Below are positions 11,885 to 22,707 of a DNA stretch of 64,000 nt, in pieces. Location: contig CAMZMU010000059.1 in assembly GCA_947311845.1 (NCBI GenBank), forward strand, positions 55,662,617-55,726,616, written 5' to 3'. Within the stretch, counting starts at the first letter, position 1, and each line of letters begins with the position of its first letter. Under the pieces are notes generated by a model. It was not told where the DNA came from. It did no database searches and saw only the letters and a list, made by a program, of their open reading frames with translations. The position numbers and the translations under genes are program-made. The stretch is from Poa pratensis (Eukaryota > Streptophyta > Magnoliopsida > Poales > Poaceae).

Positions 11885-13140
11885 AACCGACAGTTGGCGA
11901 TGCGAACAAACTTCTAACAAATTCCAATAACATATTATTATTTCTTTGATGGTAATTCTCCTACATATATTTATTATTAGAAATGTAAAGATGACACTTT
12001 GAGTGTGGGTTAGGGAAGTCATGCACTTGGACAGCAACCGTTGGGGTTCGTGATGTGCATGGCATGTGAATTATTTCGCTTGGAGCATCCCTTGTCTACC
12101 CAAATATGGCAAATGGCCTCAAATTTTAGCCATGTATGATGTATAGCTCCGTCGGTAGTTGGAAAATAGCTTTTGATGTCCCCCTCAACGGTTTTATTTT
12201 CGGCATTTGTTACCAACTCGGCGGTTTTTACACTAGGGTGTGATGTGCTATGTCGGAAATCCGCTATGGTGTGCTCTATTATGTGGTAGTCCATTTGTCG
12301 GTGTACTATCGGATGGCCCATGAGGTTACTGTGAAAATGGAAGATCTTCAAAATAAATTGTCATATTAATGCATTTATTTTTTTGCCAATTTTCATGTAA
12401 ATAGAACATTTGAGGATAGGAAAACAATTAATGCTCTTATAAAAAAAATCATTTTTTGACTATTAGCTTGTTTAATTTAACATAGACTGCAATGCTTGTG
12501 TTTTTTTCATGAAAATTTGCATGCACTCAAGGGACACGAATATGTACAAGTACACATTTTATTTTCTAATTTTTTTGTTACACAATATCGTGTTTATGGG
12601 TTTACATGGCTTGGTACCTGCAACTACTACCTACATAATTTAAAATTAAACACGCATGCCGATGGAGTGGTAGCAGCTAGCTTGTTGCTTCTCTTTTCTA
12701 TAATCAAATCTGGCCACTGGCGATCGGTACATGGAGCATGCACAAGTGGTCGCGCTCGTAGGGGCTGACGTGCCCGGGCCGGAGTTTGACGTGGATCCGA
12801 CACGGCGGCCGCCATCAAGATCAAATTCACCACCGAAACATCACGCTCCAAGCTTTAACTCACTGGCGGTCCAGCGGAAGCAGCTGCCACACTATCACCA
12901 TCGGCGGTGGCGGCCTCCAAGAGGCCATGACCACCACTTGCGGCCGTCGCCGTCATCTGTCTTGTTTTTTGTTTTTTTGTAGTATATTTTCCCACTCGTC
13001 TCCATCTTTCAATAATTGTCACATTAATTTGTCCCTTGGCATGTACCGGCTTAGCATTCTTTTATTTCAAGTCTCTATCTTAGAAAAAGGTGACTGAATA
13101 CATACTTTAGGCGACTAGCTCTTGTTTGTTTTAGAATGTA
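11885..13140. other. Intergenic, nothing recognised
   Basis: Contains a 110-codon minus-strand open frame (12351-12019) and a GC-richer patch at 12730-12960, but neither has a family signature, splice pattern or repeat boundary that I can support. Confidence 0.5.
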
Positions 13141-13263
13141 CTCCCTCCGATCGGAAATGGTTGACACAAATTTATCTAAATATGGACGTATCTACACATT
13201 AAAAAAATGTCTAGATATACCGTATTAGACAACTCCATGTCAATCATTGCCGATCGGAGGGAG
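13141..13263. mobile_element. Stowaway MITE, 123 bp
   Basis: Begins CTCCCTCCGATCGG and ends CCGATCGGAGGGAG, a near-perfect terminal inverted repeat, flanked by TA at 13139-13140 and 13264-13265. Internal arms are only partly complementary, so it is older or of a different subfamily from the one at 1494. Confidence 0.95.
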
Positions 13264-14030
13264 TACATCAAACGGTCCATCTTCCAGGCAAACCTCTTAT
13301 TTTTTCATCTTTAGTCACAAATCTTCTCGATGTAGCCTCGCCTCCCATCTTCTCGCAGTTTCCGTCTCGGCATGTCAGGTAACAACCGCCAAATCAAGTT
13401 TCATAAAAACCATGACCCCCGAACTCTAATGCATCCGAACCACCCGGCTCTCATTGTCTTCTTCCTCAGCTTCGACACTTCTGCCCCCTCTCCCTGGTTC
13501 ACCAATGCTAGCTTGAGATTAAAGTTGGCTGCATTCAAGACTAAGAAAACATGGAACCAAGCTATATTATATATAGCTGGTGTGTCCAAAGTATTTCAAC
13601 CTCCTTTATATGGCGTGGAAATTTGGAACAGGCGACTCATATGTGCCAACCATGATGATTAATGGAAAAATTAGAACCATTGGTCGGTCATGTCGTAACT
13701 ACTTTAAAGGAAATCTCGAAAAGAAAAAGAACTACTTTTAACTATCTACCAAGCACTACCGAGCGAAAAAAGGTACTTTAGTGCATTTGATATGCTGTTG
13801 CAGATTGCTGGTTGTTACTAAGCATCCAATAGCAATGAAACAACTTTGCATATTTGTAGCTGATTGGCCAACATGTTAGTGTTAGGTCGAGTGATTTAGA
13901 AATTGGCGTCCTTATATTGTATAACAAGTGCCAACCGTGTACCCAAGTACAGATCGTTATATTCTGTGACCAGAAAAGGTACACCCATATCTTGGATTCC
14001 TTTCCAATTAATGGGTACATAACGTTCTGT
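13264..14030. other. Intergenic, nothing recognised
   Basis: Open frames on both strands are short and lack family motifs. No repeats or element ends were found. Confidence 0.5.
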
Positions 14031-14330
14031 CACTAGTGGAAAAAGGGTCTTCTATCCCTGTCCAGGAAAGAGCATTAGTCCCCACTGTGTATTGGGGGGA
14101 CTAGTGTAGCACTAGTCCCGGGCCGTCCCGGCTCCAACGGCTAGGAGGCCGGGGAGCCTCCAGTCCCGGGCCGTTCCTGACCTCTAGTCCCGGGCCGTGA
14201 TACGGAACAACTAGCTGTGACCGGCATGCACGTTTGTATATTGGCATTTCTAGTTTTGTTTTTGTTCGTACGGAACAGCTAGCTGTGACCGGCATGCACG
14301 TCCCATTGCTATAACTAGTTCATGCCTCGT
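14031..14330 (+). mobile_element. CACTA (En/Spm) transposon terminus
   Basis: Starts CACTAGTGGAAAAAGGGTC, the standard terminal inverted repeat of grass CACTA elements. The next 170 bp carry subterminal repeats of the form CTAGTCCCGGGCCGT (about 14110-14200). A 32-bp direct repeat (ACGGAACA.CTAGCTGTGACC) occurs at 14202-14233 and 14270-14301. No transposase frame and no opposite end are present, so this is an isolated or heavily deleted end. Confidence 0.8.
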
Positions 14331-14917
14331 CACACAGAAGGGCCTCTATGTATTATGGGAATTTCAAAACGTAGGAGAAAAACATATAGGATTATTATTC
14401 CACTTATGGTATTTTTATATGATTTCAAATCATGGTGAATTCGTACTATGTGTCTTTCGATGCAAGGAATTAAACACATGATTTGTGAAGAGAGAGTAGC
14501 AAGAGCCAAGAGATAGAGTGCGCATTGGACATTTTAAATAAAATATACCAATTTTTAAGCTAATGTTGTGATTCCTATAAAAGGAAGGATACTCTAATCG
14601 ATGCCATAAAATTTGATGACCTTAATTCTGAGATCTATCATCGATTCTGTAGATTAGGATCTAAAAGTCATATGAAATTCCTTCGTACATGGAAGCTAGT
14701 TACACCCGAATGGTAATTTGGATGTTGAGTAATTCTTTGTTGTTGGAGAGTAGGAATGGTTGGATTTTTTTTGTGACATATGATTACACCCAAAATAATC
14801 ACAAACTGATGGAAAACGTCACAACTTTGTATCTATGACCAAAACAACAACGTGTTTCCACAAGCTACAACTCAATATAATAGGATTGTCAAACTGATTT
14901 CCACTATCTCACCACGA
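14331..14917. other. Intergenic, nothing recognised
   Basis: AT-rich, no supported coding frame. May include degraded CACTA interior, but no motif proves it. Confidence 0.4.
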
Positions 14918-17367
14918 GGGAATCCTCCTCGCAGAATAGAGCCCTCCTAGGCAAATGGATCTTCAAGCTTCTTGCTGAAGAAGGGGTTTGGCAGACCCTC
15001 CTTAGGAGAAAGTATGTGGGTTCAAAAGCGATATCTCAGATTCTTTGGAAACCTGATGATTCACACTTCTGGGCTGGGCTAATGGCCACGAAGAAGTTCT
15101 TTTTCCCACATGGTTCGTTCTCTATTAAGGATGGTTCGGAAATTAGATTCTGGGAGGATAAATGGCTGGGTCAGACCACGCTCGAGAACAATATCCGGTT
15201 TTGTATAATATTGTGCGACATAAGGGTGATACACTCGCTAAGGTGTTGGGACCTTCCCCACCAAATGTTTCGTTCAGAAGAAGTCTATCTGGCCCTAGGC
15301 AAGCATCTTGGAATGCTCTGCTTCAGCGATTGGAATGTGTCCAGTTGACGCAGGGTCTAGATAAGTTTCAATGGATTCTAACAAAGAATGGAAAATTCTC
15401 GGTTGATTCTATGTACAAAGTGTTAATTCAACCTGACTTACCAGTTGATAATAACAAGAAATTTTGGAAGATGAGGATCCCACTAAAAACTAAAGTGTTT
15501 GCGTGGTATCTTTGTCGCGGAGTTATTCTTACTAAGGACAACCTTGCAAAACGCAATTGGAAGGGAAGCAAAAAGTGTGTCTTTTGTACTCATGATGAGA
15601 CAATAAAACATTTATTCTTCCATTGCAATTTTGCGCGTTCTATACGGTCAGCCATCCAGAAGCAAATGGCTTTATAAACTGATGAATGAGGAAGGTGTAT
15701 GGCAAGAATTACTAAAGAACAAATACCTACAAACTAAGACATTGTCACAAGTGACAGCTAAAGCTACTGACTCTCAATTCTGGAAGGGTCTTATGGGGGT
15801 AAAAGACAGTTTTTTCAGCAAAGGTAGATTTGATGTTCGTAATGGTAAAGACATACGTTTTTGGGAGGATTTCTGGTTGGGAGAAGTCCCTCTGGCTGTT
15901 CAATACCCAACTTTATATAGTGTGTGCGCCATAAAAACGTTGTGGTGGCTGATGTTTTAGCAAATTTCACGGTACACATTGAGTTTAGACGAAACTTGAC
16001 GGGTAACAAATGGAATGCTTGGCTCCACATGTTACAAAGGCTTATAACCATTACTCTTACAGACCTGGCGGATAAGTTTGTTTGGAAGCTTACTTCTACG
16101 GGTTCCTTTTCGGCAAAATCTATGTATGAAGAATATTTAAATGGTCACACCGTAAATTCACGCAAACAGATATGGAAACTCAAAATACAGTTAAAGATTA
16201 AGATCTTTATGTGGTTCTTATATAACAAAGTTATTTTAACGAAAGATAATCTTGCTAAACGTAATTAGAATAGGTGTAAGAAATGTGTGTTTTGTGATTC
16301 AGAGGAGTCTATAGATCATCTATTTTTTACATGCCCTTTTGCACATTTTTTATGGACAATCATACAATATGCCTTTAACATTAGTCCACCGGCTAATAGT
16401 ACGAATATGTTCGAGAATTGGCTAAATGGGGTGGAAAAGAGTTATAAAGCACAAATTCGTGTGGGAACTTGTGCTTTACTATGGTCTTTATGGAGATGTA
16501 GAAATGATATCATTTTTAACAATGCACGCCATGCTAATTTTCTACAGGTAATACGCATGGCTACCCACTGGATTCACGAGTGGGCTTTCCTGGTCCCAGA
16601 GGCGCAACGTGCGTGTATTAACTCTGATGCACCCGGCTGGAGGCGGTCGCTTTGGATATTTACTCCCGGTGTACCTGGCGACTGTCTAGAAGGATTCAAG
16701 ACTCTTAAGAGGATAGGCATTTGACAGGCCTTTCTGGTTTTGGTTCCTGCAGTTTGTTGTTTTCCTTTTCTTTGTACTTTGCTTTGAGATGTAAACTCTC
16801 AAATACTTTTGACGATGCAATAAAAGCCGTGTGCATCAATCGATGCAGAGGCTGGGGCTTCTCCCCTTTTCTAAAAAAAATCCAGATAGGTTCTGCCTTA
16901 TACCCACCAAATAGTGTTGCGAATATTTTCGGCAATTGGCTAAACGGTGTGGATCCTAGTTCAAACTTCTTATTAGGGTGGGATCGATTGCCGTCATTTG
17001 GTCACTCTGGCTATGCAGAAATGATAAGTTTTTTAACGATAAAAGTGCTTCTGTTATGCAGGTTATCTACCGGTGCACTGCAACGCTTCGATCATGGTCA
17101 GTGCTACAGCGTGCGGAGCATCGCGACCTGTTTTTGGAGGTGGCGGCGGTGGGGTTATTTTCCCGTATGGATGGCAACATAACCTTCGGATCGGCCCTCC
17201 AACATCTTAGGCGGTTTTACACTTTCTCATTCTGATATGTAAATTCGCCTTTTTATCTTTTGTACCGTCACTCGTGAACTTGGTGGGCTGTGTGTATCCT
17301 ACCTATGCAGAGGCCGGGTGTAATAATTAAAACTCTTTAAGTAATAAAATCCATTTATCAAAAAAAA
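14918..17367 (+). mobile_element. Outer L1-type LINE, split by a second LINE
   Basis: Truncated ORF2 tail on the plus strand. The 5' piece (about 14918-15660) reads ALLGKWIFKLLAEEGVW, then SHFWAGLMATKKFFF, FWEDKWLG and the start of the zinc finger (CVFC.HDE.IKHLFFHC). It is interrupted after SAIQ at 15660 and resumes in the same frame at 16887 with IGSALYPPNS, continuing to NWLNGV. The 3' end at about 17300-17367 has TATGCAGAGGCCGGGTGTAA, AATAAAA and an A-rich tail. A frameshift near 15190 and others after 16960 make it non-coding today. Removing the insert and one copy of the 7-bp duplication restores continuity, which proves the nesting order. Confidence 0.85.
15661..16879 (+). mobile_element. 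Inner LINE nested in the outer LINE, TSD ATCCAGA
   Basis: A 5'-truncated LINE of about 1.2 kb with ORF2 tail motifs KLMNEEGVWQELLKNKYL, TDSQFWKGLMGVK, FWEDFWLG, the zinc finger CVFCDSEESIDHLF, and LLWSLWRCRNDIIFNN. It ends with GATGCAGAGGCTGGGGCTTC and a short A tail at 16873-16880. The host sequence ATCCAGA stands at 15654-15660 and again at 16880-16886, a target-site duplication. One frameshift (about 15925) and one TAG (16266-16268) break the frame. It is closely related to the minus-strand LINE at 10105-11884. Confidence 0.9.
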
Positions 17368-17651
17368 TAAGATCTCTCCCAATCCACACTAGCTACCGCC
17401 GCCCTCTTAGGCGGAACACTAATTTTCTCAATAGGAATTTTGACGAGACAACCACAACTGAGCATGACTGAATTTTTATCGCCCTACACTTTCTTTCATT
17501 TTCAGATTACGTCCTTCCACATAAAATAAAACTCAGATCTTACAGATGCCCACACAACAATACGATGGTCTGCTTCTGCATTCTAATCGACACGTCTAAA
17601 TATACACAAGCTGCATGTCTATGTAACTGAACCTATACAAACAGTCGTACG

Positions 17652-20303
17652 TCATCGGCGCACCGACATTGTCACCGTGTGCTGCTGCATGACGAGCACG
17701 GAGCCCATCTCCATGGACGCGTTGGACGCCAGAATCTCCGCCACGGCCCCCATCTCCCGCCCGGCTTCCGTCCATTGATCCAGTCCGGCCAGCAGCTCCA
17801 CTGGTTGTCTCCCTCCTCGCCCCACGATGACCAAAGAGAACATCCCGGCCATGGCGTCCAGCGTTTCCACCACGTCCGCCGGGCTCTCCACCACCTTCTC
17901 CACATACATCGCAAGCTCCCTCGACGCATACAACTCGTAGAACCTCCACATGAACCGCTCGTCCGCGTCCCCCTCATTGAGCGGCAACTCCATCTCATCA
18001 CCCGCCACAGTCAGGGCCGCCCTTGAGGTGGACGATGTCACTGTATCATATGTGCTGCGCTTCACGAACCGAAACACTGTGAGGCCAATGTTTGGATTGT
18101 CGGCGAGCCGGGATGCCACCGACACGGCCTCGCGGTCATCGGGTCCACCCAAGAACACCGCCGCGATGACGTGGGTCACCGCCCTATCGCTGCAGGGGTG
18201 CAATAGGGTCTTCGTGCTCGTGTCAATGCTGCAGGGGACCTGGAAGCTGGCACCGATGCTCCTATAGGGCCGGTCTACGAGGAGGCCCACGGTGCATGGT
18301 GCGCGCGCCAGCACGCCCTGGTTCAGCTCACGGCGCTCCTCGAGGCGGCATGCCATCTTACCGTCATACCGCTGCTCCTTGAAACAGGGGAGGAGGAGCA
18401 GGGTCGCATGCGCGTCCGCGGCGCAGCGGCACACGGTGTCCACGTTCCGGGACGCGCTGCTGCTCACAACGTCAATCTGCTTGAAGGCGACGCCTGTGGC
18501 GCGCCAGTAGAGGTCAACCACCGTGTTCATGTCCGTGATTTCGTCTTGTCCGGCGTCATACTCGTCTAGGATCTGCTGGTGGTATGGCGGCATTGATGAG
18601 GCGGCGCCGGTGGCGGCTGCTCTGCGTTTTTGGCCGCCCTCAAATAGGTGGAGGACGTGGACGGCGGGCTGTGTCTCTGACTTGGTCACAAGGAGCTCGA
18701 CCAGACTAAGCAGAGCGGGCGTTGAGTGTGCGCTGTGAGAGCAAGTGAGCATGCGCAGTTCCTGCTCCTCGCCCAACGCCTCCATGGCCTGGTGCCTCAT
18801 CGCGTATGCCTCCTTCTCCTTACGCAGCACAACCGCGGCGACGGGGCCGGCGACGAGGGTACTGGCCAGGTTACCGATGATCATCGCGTACAAGGCTTGC
18901 TCCGCCCACACCTGCACCGATCAAAACCATCATCGCTCAAGGCCATATAATTCGACCGGGAATTTAGCGATCGTTGGGTCACTCAGTAATATGAAATATG
19001 ATTACCCCTTCTGATTTGGCGAACTTCATGTTCATGGTGTCGACGTGGCCCTTGACGTTGAGCAGCACGCCGAAGCGGAGAGCATCGCAGAGCGGGATGT
19101 TGAGGTACGCGGAGGCGATAGCAGCGCCAATGGCCTTGCCGACGAGGCCGAGCAGCATCATGAGCACGCCAGGCACGATGATGGCGCCAGACATGGAGTT
19201 GAAGTCCATCCGCATCCCGATAGTGGCGAAGTAGAAAGGGAGCAACATGCCGTTAACAAAGGGCACGAGGGCATTGTTGACGGAGCGCGCCGCTGGGCCT
19301 TCCCTCGGGAATGCGAGACCCAGCGCGAAGCTCGTTGGCATCCCATCGAACCCGAGTTTCTGCGGGAAGTTGCCAATGATCCAAATGGCCGTGATCATGA
19401 ACGCTAGGTCCCACGTCTTGACGTGGTGCTGCCCGACGTTCCGCTGGTTAACGCGTGTCACAGCAGGGCGAACTAGCCACACGGCAAGCCCCGCAATGGC
19501 GAGCGCCACGAAGCCGAGGGAGAGGTCCTGGCTCTTCTCCTTGGCCATCCTGGTGGAGGAGAGCACACCATCGCCGACGACGCAGATGATGTTGGTACCA
19601 ATCGCGGCGGCGACGAGGAGACGCCCATTCTCGGTGACCGTGAGCTTGAGGTCACTGGCAATCCGCGCGACGGCGATGGACGAGGTGTTAGTCAGCGCCA
19701 CCATGAGCGTGGCGGCTAGCATCTCGGGAGTCCTCACCGGGGAGTGCATCATGCTGCTGTACATTCCGCTTGAGACGATGGCAGCGAGGAAGAGGCTGGC
19801 GGCCACCGTGGCGTAGGTGAAGGCGACGCACCGCCGTGCGGTGCTCCGCAGCGCAGCGATGTCCATCTCGAGGCCGACGAGGAACATGTAGAGGATACGT
19901 GCTGCAGAGATGTAGCCGTTGTACATGTCCTCTACGTTGTCCACGTCAACATGCACTATGGAGTTGCGGAGCCCCATCCCTCCCACCACCACGCCGGCCT
20001 ACACGAATCGTGAAAATTGATTTTAGAAAGTGTATTTCTCAACCCTGCATGTGGAAAAATGTCAAAATGATTCTCCAAAAAAAAATGTTAGATTGATTAC
20101 AAGGATCTGGAGATGGCAGTGGGTTGGTTGTAGCGCCGGAGAAAGGAGTGGAAGAGGTTTGAGAGGACGATGACGGCAAGCGCTTGGATGACGACGAGGA
20201 AGAGTGTGTCCAGGGCAATGCCAGGGATGGGCGTCCACCCAATCCTATCGATGGGGTGCGAGCATGCGTAGTAGCTCATGTAATCTCTGGCCATCTTCCC
20301 CAC
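17652..20303 (-). CDS. CHX-type cation/H+ antiporter, frame broken once
   Basis: Exons: 20303-20101, 19998-19006, 18911-17652, with GT-AG introns of 102 and 94 bp. The ATG at 20303 opens MGKMARDYMSYYACSHPIDR and a first membrane helix. Exon 2 encodes most of the Na+/H+ exchanger domain, with FLVGLEMD, MPTSFALGLAFPREG, FYFATIGMRMDF and NVKGHVDTMNMKFAK. Exon 3 finishes the membrane part, then gives the roughly 400-residue soluble C-terminal domain of plant CHX proteins, ending TMSVRR. CHX proteins exchange K+ or other monovalent cations for H+ in endomembranes or the plasma membrane. Exon 1 ends TAISRSL where relatives read TAISQIL, and its length is one base short of joining exon 2 in frame; a one-base deletion near 20110 explains both. 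Without it the product would be about 818 aa, normal for CHX. It may be a recent pseudogene or a base-call error. Confidence 0.85.
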
Positions 20304-21949
20304 CTCCTCGGCGGTCGGTGACCGCCGTTGTCTAGCTTAATGAGCTCCGGCCGTCTCCTCCACCGACGATGGCTCCTCGCTAGCTTCGGTGACTCGTCAA
20401 ACAAATTATCCTTCATGCATGTGTGCGTGCAGGGGTTGTGGCTGCGAGAGACCTGTTTTTTTTTTTGGAGGGATGACCATGATTTTCGTGGAAGTGGCCC
20501 GAGAGGGAGGCGACCCCGCTCGGAATAGACTTGCATGGATTTTTTGAAATGAGAATTATTTTATCTTCTTTACTATTATTAGAAAGGCTCACGCGGCACT
20601 CGCCACGTGTCGGCACACGACTTCTTCTTCTTGAGTAAATTTAGACGGTTTCATTTTTTTTTTCAAATTGAATCTACGCATGTATACATTCTCTTTACGC
20701 AGTAATCACATCTCTTTCACTATAATTACGTTAGTTTAGACTATTTTTATATACATGTTATTTCATATTACAACTAAAATATGGAAGAAACTTCTCACGA
20801 TTAGCCACATATTAAAAAATATATATCTATAGGAAATGTGCACAAAACAATATATCTCAATTTTAAAATCTACTGCCATTTGCGTCTGAGCACGTGTGCA
20901 GAACTTAGCTTGGTCCAAAACAAACTTTGCATTTTTTTAACCTAATCTAAGTATATTATTTAGAATGAAATATGCAAAAAAATATGATAATTCTATACTG
21001 AAATGTTGATTTGAATCGGACCACAACTTGTATGTGGAATTCAAATTAAGTTTTTATTGTGTCAAAAACTTACATACCGTGTTTTACCACAACATATACT
21101 CGATTTGCATACATGGTCGATTCCTGCACCGCTGTTGCCAATCGACGCGGGCCACACCTCTTCGTTTTATTGGTCCGATCCGATGATTCTCTGTCACCGC
21201 GTGCCAAATCCTTTTTTCTCTTGTTCGTCGAATGTGAGAATTGCGCCGCCTCCATTGCTTGTTTTCAGCCATACCATAGATTTTTTTATTGTTTCTCAGC
21301 ACGGCCACCGTCTCCATCCTCGATGGACACGAGCGTCCTGAGCAACCTCGACATGCATGGCCATTGTCCTCGTTGCTGAACCAGTGTCATTGACTCACGA
21401 CTAGAGATGTGTGGCTAGTGTTCGTCGCCGCGAGTATAGCTTGCAAATGGTGTCGACGGATCATCGACGCGTTGGGACATGCATCACCATGGCTTAGTTC
21501 TACGTGGCTAACGCTCTTGGTGACACCCAACATCTTTAATGAATATCTGGATAGGCGCAACCGTCTGTGTCGTGTCCCTATCTTCGACATGCGTGGCATT
21601 GTCCACAATGGCTATCCCCGGCACCAGCTCGCATTGCCACTATCACGTCCCTGTGGGATCGTCGCCATGGCACCCACCCCCACACACACACCTATTGCTC
21701 GTGGTATCGGTAGATCTCCCCTATGTGATTTTTGGAATTTTTTGCTTCATTGTAAATGCACTAATCGATTTTTTTGTTAAGTATTCACCTCGGCCTAAAC
21801 CTGCCAGTACGTAGTTTGTCATTTATTTTACATCTAAGGTTACCAGCTGCATCGTTTCACTCCCATGAAGCACCGATGGCCTAATAGAAAAGAAGGTGCG
21901 GGGTGACCGGAGGACAGACTGGCTACCGGGATATCCCTCTCGTTAGTAG
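20304..21949. other. Upstream of the CHX gene, nothing recognised
   Basis: The first 250 bp (to about 20560) are GC-rich and probably hold the CHX leader; no clear TATA box could be placed. The rest is AT-rich with scattered open frames (for example 21057-21379 and 21409-21780, plus strand) that lack any family signature. Confidence 0.5.
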
Positions 21950-22217
21950 CAAGGTTTTGGTTACCGGTCTGGAATTCCGGTTACCGCCCGGTAACCGGAT
22001 ATCCCGACCACCCCCGGGAAATGGTCATGCCAGGCAAAAAATCCTGAAAATTTTAACAAAAAAACTCTCGGCAAATGGTCAAATCGGAACCATTTTTTTT
22101 GAATTTTTGAATTTTGGTTTTCAAATTCGTCCGGTAACCGATCGGGATTTTCCGGTTACCGGTAATTTCGACCACCCTCGGGAATTTTTTTCTATCAGGA
22201 ACCAAAACCTTACCTTG
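21950..22217. mobile_element. hAT-like MITE, 268 bp
   Basis: Left end CAAGGTTTTGGTTACCGG, right end (minus strand) CAAGGTAAGGTTTTGGTTCC. The 8-bp flanks GTTAGTAG (21942-21949) and GTCAGTAG (22218-22225) differ at one base. An 8-bp duplication is the hAT hallmark. The interior is full of GGTAACCGG / CCGGTTACC motifs in both orientations (about 21960-22165), which would give a strong secondary structure. No coding capacity. Confidence 0.7.
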
Positions 22218-22389
22218 GTCAGTAGTACTAAGCAAAATGGGTCCTGTAGGGCCTATGTGCGGTCCTCTTCAAGCCCATTAACGTACAACGTGTGGCTTAC
22301 TCAGATAAAAGCAAAGAGAGACGTGGCAACATGTGGTTCAAAGGAACGGTAGAAAGGCAATGCCAAGGGGAAAGTTTAAACGACCATTA

Positions 22390-22704
22390 GGGCCTGTTTG
22401 ATTCAAAGGATAAGAAAATTAGAGGAATAGGAAAAATGGAGGATTGGGATGGCATGTACATTAGAATCCTACAGGAAAGAAAACAATAGGAATGGACACA
22501 AGTGCTTGTTTGATGGCAGCGTAGGATTTTTTTAAAGAGCTGAGAGCTAATGGAAATTTTCCTGTGGAAGACACTAGGGAAACCTGCGTAGGAAAAAATC
22601 CTATAGGTTCTATTCCTGCATATCAAACAACGTTCGAAGGAAAAATTCCTACAGGTTCTGTTCCCGTGAAAATCCTGTGCCTATCCTTCAATTCAAACGG
22701 GCCC
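22390..22704. mobile_element. Tourist-like MITE (PIF/Harbinger), 315 bp
   Basis: Left end GGGCCTGTTTGATTCAAAGG; the right end is its imperfect inverted complement, ending CAATTCAAACGGGCCC. The flanks are TTA on both sides (22387-22389 and 22705-22707), the PIF/Harbinger target duplication. Subterminal repeats of AAATCCTATAGG / ATTCCTACAGG type lie inside the right half. Non-coding. Confidence 0.9.
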
Positions 22705-22707
22705 TTA

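Noticed and set aside
12019..12351. 110-codon minus-strand gene
   Set aside because: No family signature, no promoter or splice context; composition like the flanks.
17679..18950. Plus-strand open frames across the CHX gene
   Set aside because: They mirror GC-rich codon positions of the antiporter on the other strand and have no motifs.
19045..19816. Plus-strand frames of 120-189 codons over CHX exon 2
   Set aside because: Shadows of the minus-strand membrane domain.
21057..21780. Possible small genes upstream of CHX
   Set aside because: No conserved motif, no splice pattern and overlapping frames on both strands of similar length.
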